This document shows positions 17,435 to 19,711 of a stretch of 19,711 bases of DNA, piece by piece. A program made the position numbers and the translations under genes. Origin of the DNA: Oscillospiraceae bacterium (GTDB taxonomy: Bacteria; Bacillota; Clostridia; Oscillospirales; Ruminococcaceae); the NCBI GenBank assembly GCA_900752625.1, contig CAADWC010000047.1, forward strand, positions 1 through 19,711, in the 5' to 3' direction. Under the pieces are notes generated by a model. The model saw only the letters and a program-made list of their open reading frames with translations. It had not been told where the DNA came from and ran no database searches. How positions within the stretch are numbered: the first letter of the stretch is position 1; each line of letters begins with the position of its first letter.

Positions 17435-17756
17435 GCCGGTTGGGGTTTTTATTCTCAATTGGCGGAGAATCAGAGACGGTATATACAGCAAGGAGGACTC
17501 TGAGCTTTACGACAAAACTCATAAATGGTTTCTTCAGCACTTACCAGAGCCGCCTTTTTACGGCAATAACAATGACAACCCTCAGGGGGCAATTACATAT
17601 TTTAAAACGGAAAAATATGACGAGTTGAAAGAAAAGTGTGAAATCTTAATGCTTCTTCTTGATAAATATCATATACCGTATGATATTGTATTTACCGATT
17701 ATGTCGGAAAAATTATTTATGAGGACGAATATCAGGTTGCAGTAATTGACGGATAA
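17376..17756 (+). CDS. Hypothetical protein of unknown function in his operon
   Basis: A 126-residue protein I do not recognise. Visible features: a basic N-terminus (MKLRKYMRIQGREIAYRTGK), a segment VGVFILNWRRIRDG, an aromatic and proline-rich stretch with PEPPFYGNNN, and a C-terminal part with KCEILMLLLDKYHIPYDIVF and DEYQVAVIDG that looks like an alternating helix-strand fold. It has one Cys, no signal peptide and no clear membrane helix. The start ATG 17376 has GAAGGG (17361-17366) 9 nt upstream; an in-frame TTG at 17367 abuts that site and is unlikely. It overlaps the preceding small ORF by 59 nt and is 50 nt before hisI. Its codon use looks like that of its neighbours, so I think it is expressed. 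Confidence 0.7.
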   Translation: MKLRKYMRIQGREIAYRTGKPVGVFILNWRRIRDGIYSKEDSELYDKTHKWFLQHLPEPPFYGNNNDNPQGAITYFKTEKYDELKEKCEILMLLLDKYHIPYDIVFTDYVGKIIYEDEYQVAVIDG

Positions 17757-17806
17757 TTTTATCTACAAATGCTGATATCAGGATGCGCTTTATTAAGGAG
17801 TAATTT

Positions 17807-18157
17807 ATGAAAAAAATTAAAATTGAAATAAACGACTTAGACAAATATTTTGCAAAGTCGGAGCTTATCCCGGCGATAGCCTTTGACGTTGACACAAAGA
17901 CGGTGCTTATGCTTGCTTACATGAATAAAGAAAGCCTTAAAAAGACCCTAGAAACAGGCTATACCTGGTATTGGAGCCGTTCAAGGCAGGAGTTCTGGAA
18001 CAAGGGAGCAACCAGCGGGCATTTGCAGAAAGTAATTTCAATCTACGGTGACTGCGATAACGATACGCTGCTGCTGAACGTAAAACAAACAGGCGCGGCG
18101 TGTCATACAGGGTCGTACAGTTGTTTTTTCAATGAAATTTATAACGAGGAGAATTAA
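17807..18157 (+). CDS. hisI: Phosphoribosyl-AMP cyclohydrolase
   Basis: Opens the adenine ring of PR-AMP, the third step of histidine synthesis. This is the monofunctional 116-residue form, separate from hisE. The metal sites are visible: [20 protein letters not shown] (82-101) with Asp82, Asp84 and Asp86 for Mg and Cys83 and Cys99 for zinc; Cys106 in GSYSCFF is the third Cys. [18 protein letters not shown] (54-71) is also diagnostic. AAGGAG (17795-17800) lies 6 nt before the ATG. hisE begins 2 nt after the stop. Confidence 0.96.
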   Translation: MKKIKIEINDLDKYFAKSELIPAIAFDVDTKTVLMLAYMNKESLKKTLETGYTWYWSRSRQEFWNKGATSGHLQKVISIYGDCDNDTLLLNVKQTGAACHTGSYSCFFNEIYNEEN

Positions 18158-18159
18158 AA

Positions 18160-18498
18160 ATGACAGTTTATCAGGAAATTTTTGAAGTAATCAAAGCGCG
18201 AAAAGCGGCATATGAAAACAATACCGCACAGGAGAATTCCTACACCTGCTACCTGTTTGAAAAGGGAGTGGATAAAATCTGCAAAAAAGTGGGTGAGGAA
18301 GCTGCGGAAACTATTATTGCCGCAAAGAACGGTGATAACGACGAGCTTATGAATGAGATCAACGATCTTCTTTACCATGTGATGGTTCTCGCCGCAAATC
18401 AGGGTCTGGATTGGACAGACGTTGAAAAGGTTCTCAGCGAGCGAAACGAGAAGATAGGAAACTTGAAAAAATTTCATGAGGTCGATAAGAACACCTGA
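18160..18498 (+). CDS. hisE: Phosphoribosyl-ATP pyrophosphatase
   Basis: Hydrolyses PR-ATP to PR-AMP and PPi, the second step of the pathway. It has 112 residues with an all-alpha MazG-like fold. SYTCYLFEKGVDKICKKVGE (27-46) runs into EAAETIIAAKN with the metal-binding Glu46, Glu47 and Glu50, and Asp69 lies in NEINDLLYHVMVLAA. GAGGAG (18147-18152), inside the end of hisI, is the Shine-Dalgarno. It is the last gene of the his operon and is followed within 12 nt by an intrinsic terminator. Confidence 0.95.
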   Translation: MTVYQEIFEVIKARKAAYENNTAQENSYTCYLFEKGVDKICKKVGEEAAETIIAAKNGDNDELMNEINDLLYHVMVLAANQGLDWTDVEKVLSERNEKIGNLKKFHEVDKNT

Positions 18499-18509
18499 AG
18501 ATTTACCAC

Positions 18510-18541
18510 AGCCTGAACAGTGTTTCAGGCTTTTTCTTTTG
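18510..18541 (+). terminator. Intrinsic terminator of the his operon
   Basis: AGCCTGAA (18510-18517) and TTCAGGCT (18524-18531) form a perfect 8-bp stem with a 6-nt loop, followed directly by a T-rich tract (TTTTTCTTTT, 18531-18540). It lies 11 nt after the hisE stop codon. Confidence 0.92.
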
Positions 18542-18658
18542 TTTTCATAAAAAATCCGTCACACAACAGGATAAAACTGAATATGATGTAGGGAAGTAAA
18601 AAACATATTACTTTAGGAAAAAGCTTCATTTTACATTATTATGTCAGGAGGATTTATT

Positions 18659-19483
18659 ATGAGCGAATTAAAACAGAACGGCTGCTTTAAAGAAGCAGTA
18701 TGTATCGAGGCAATGAGGGTGTTCGATTCCTGTTCCTCTCAGGATTGCCTTGAGGATCTGGAGATAAGTTTCAACTCCCAGTCCGATCAGGCGCGCATAA
18801 ATTGTGCCAAGTTCATCAAATGCAAATGCGTCGAGGTTATCAATACAACATTTCAGATCGATCCGGTGCCGTTCAATAAGGGCTTCTTTACAGTGGATCT
18901 GACCTATACTTTTAAAGTGGACTTTGAGGTATATTCGGATCCTTCGCAGAATCCGTGCTTTGTCAGCGGCATAACTACTTTCAATAAGAAGGTCATTCTT
19001 TTCGGAAGCGATGGAAACACCAAGCATTTTAATTCGGACGAAACTTCACAGCCTGTAATAAACGGCTGCTGTTACACCAATCTGCCGCGCGCAACTGTGA
19101 GCGTTGTAGATCCGATCTGCTTGGATACCAAGCTGCTGAACAGATGCTCGTCGTGCTCCACGTGTTCATGTTCTTCAACGGCCGATGATACAGACAGCGC
19201 TTCATCACAGGGATGCGGAAAACTTGTGCTTGTAACAATAGGAATGTTTGCAATTGTACAGCTTCAAAGAGCCGTTCCTATACTTATTCCTGCCTATGAC
19301 TACTGTGTTCCGCAGAAGGAATGTTCAACCAATACAGACAGTCCCTGCGAGCTTTTTGAGAAAATTAAGTTCCCTACAAGCGAGTTTTTCCCGAAGAGCC
19401 TTGACAGTGACGATATGCCCGGAGCATACTGTGGAAACTTTTCTTCTGAAGCTAAAGAAGAAAACGATACGGAGTCAAATTAA
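18659..19483 (+). CDS. Cysteine-rich clostridial protein of unknown function
   Basis: A 274-residue protein with 20 cysteines. Seen in order: FDSCSSQDCLEDLEI (22-36); CAKFIKCKCVEV (49-60); a beta-rich core DPVPFNKGFFTVDLTYTFKV (68-87); TFNKKVILFGSDGN (107-120); ATVSVVDPICLDTKL (145-159); a Cys cluster RCSSCSTCSCSS (162-173); a hydrophobic strand GKLVLVTIGMFAIVQLQ (187-203); and an acidic tail. The DSC-x3-DCLEDL and PVPFN-x-GF-x-TVDL-x-Y patterns recall a conserved uncharacterised clostridial family I have seen, but I cannot name a domain. No signal peptide is seen. The ATG at 18659 is chosen because AGGAGG (18646-18651) lies 7 nt upstream; the in-frame ATG at 18641 overlaps that site. It is monocistronic, with terminators on both sides. 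Confidence 0.85.
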   Translation: MSELKQNGCFKEAVCIEAMRVFDSCSSQDCLEDLEISFNSQSDQARINCAKFIKCKCVEVINTTFQIDPVPFNKGFFTVDLTYTFKVDFEVYSDPSQNPCFVSGITTFNKKVILFGSDGNTKHFNSDETSQPVINGCCYTNLPRATVSVVDPICLDTKLLNRCSSCSTCSCSSTADDTDSASSQGCGKLVLVTIGMFAIVQLQRAVPILIPAYDYCVPQKECSTNTDSPCELFEKIKFPTSEFFPKSLDSDDMPGAYCGNFSSEAKEENDTESN

Positions 19484-19501
19484 CTTTAACAGAAATTTCA
19501 G

Positions 19502-19530
19502 ACGCATGATTAAGTTCATGCGTTTTTTCT
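19502..19530 (+). terminator. Intrinsic terminator after the Cys-rich gene
   Basis: ACGCATGA (19502-19509) and TCATGCGT (19516-19523) form a perfect 8-bp stem with a 6-nt loop (TTAAGT), followed by TTTTTTCTT. It lies 19 nt after the stop codon of the preceding gene. Confidence 0.92.
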
Positions 19531-19563
19531 TATATTCAGTTATGTGCGGCGACAAACGCAGAA

Positions 19564-19633
19564 TGTAAAGATTATAAACGTTTTTAGTTTACACTTAAGA
19601 CTTGTAATAATTTTTCTCTTGTAGGTTTACAAT
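19564..19633 (+). promoter_or_regulatory. AT-rich region with TGTAAA/TTTACA words, probable promoter region of a gene beyond the window
   Basis: TGTAAA (19564-19569) faces TTTACA (19588-19593). GTTTACA occurs twice (19587-19593 and 19625-19631). TTGTA (19619-19623) and TACAA (19628-19632) form a perfect inverted repeat with a 4-nt centre. TACAAT (19628-19633) could be a -10 box, but the nearest good -35 (TTGTAA, 19602-19607) is 20 bp away, longer than ideal. No start codon with a convincing Shine-Dalgarno follows before the window ends, so any gene lies outside. Confidence 0.3.
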
Positions 19634-19711
19634 AGAAGCATAACAATTCACAAAAAAAGATAGCGGAAAAGGCTGACCTGTGTTACAGTTAAGTTGCAAA
19701 ACAAATATAAA

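Noticed and set aside
18546..18640. A sporulation-sigma promoter upstream of the Cys-rich gene
   Set aside because: CATA-like words are present, but none has a matching -35 element at the right spacing; the evidence is too weak to annotate.

Overview
The window reads as chromosomal DNA of a low-to-moderate-GC clostridial Firmicute, most likely an Oscillospirales/Ruminococcaceae-type gut organism. Three things support this: a Gram-positive PolC replicase; a short-form HisG paired with HisZ; and the gene order pyrH-frr-uppS-cdsA-dxr-rseP-ispG-polC, in which ispG takes the place that proS holds in Bacillus. The species cannot be named from this sequence. All genes are on the + strand. I found no insertion sequence, prophage, CRISPR array, tRNA or rRNA.

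Region 1 (1-10447) is a growth and envelope cluster: the 3' end of pyrH, then frr (ribosome recycling), uppS (undecaprenyl diphosphate), cdsA (CDP-diacylglycerol), dxr and ispG (MEP isoprenoid pathway), rseP (site-2 protease) and polC (replicative polymerase). Genes are 10-60 bp apart. The exception is a 170-bp gap between cdsA and dxr that holds a nested inverted-repeat structure and a second small hairpin lying exactly between the dxr Shine-Dalgarno and its start codon.

Region 2 (about 10480-18545) is a histidine biosynthesis operon with a strong predicted extended -10 promoter overlapped by nested palindromes. The order is hisZ-hisG-hisD-(TIGR04076-like Cys protein)-hisB-hisH-hisF-(YeiH/UPF0324 membrane protein)-two small unknown ORFs-hisI-hisE, followed by a clear intrinsic terminator. 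Together these genes encode ATP-PRT (HisZG), PRA-PH (HisE), PRA-CH (HisI), IGP synthase (HisHF), IGP dehydratase (HisB) and histidinol dehydrogenase (HisD). hisA, hisC and a histidinol-phosphatase are absent from the operon, and four non-his genes are embedded in it.

Region 3 (18546-19711) holds one cysteine-rich protein of unknown function (20 Cys in 274 residues) with its own terminator. It is followed by an AT-rich region with repeated TTTACA/TGTAAA words that probably begins the regulatory region of a gene beyond the window.

I see no clear new defence or mobile system. The most interesting items are the cdsA-dxr leader RNA, the unusual passengers and missing genes in the his operon, the palindromic his promoter, and the Cys-rich orphan.
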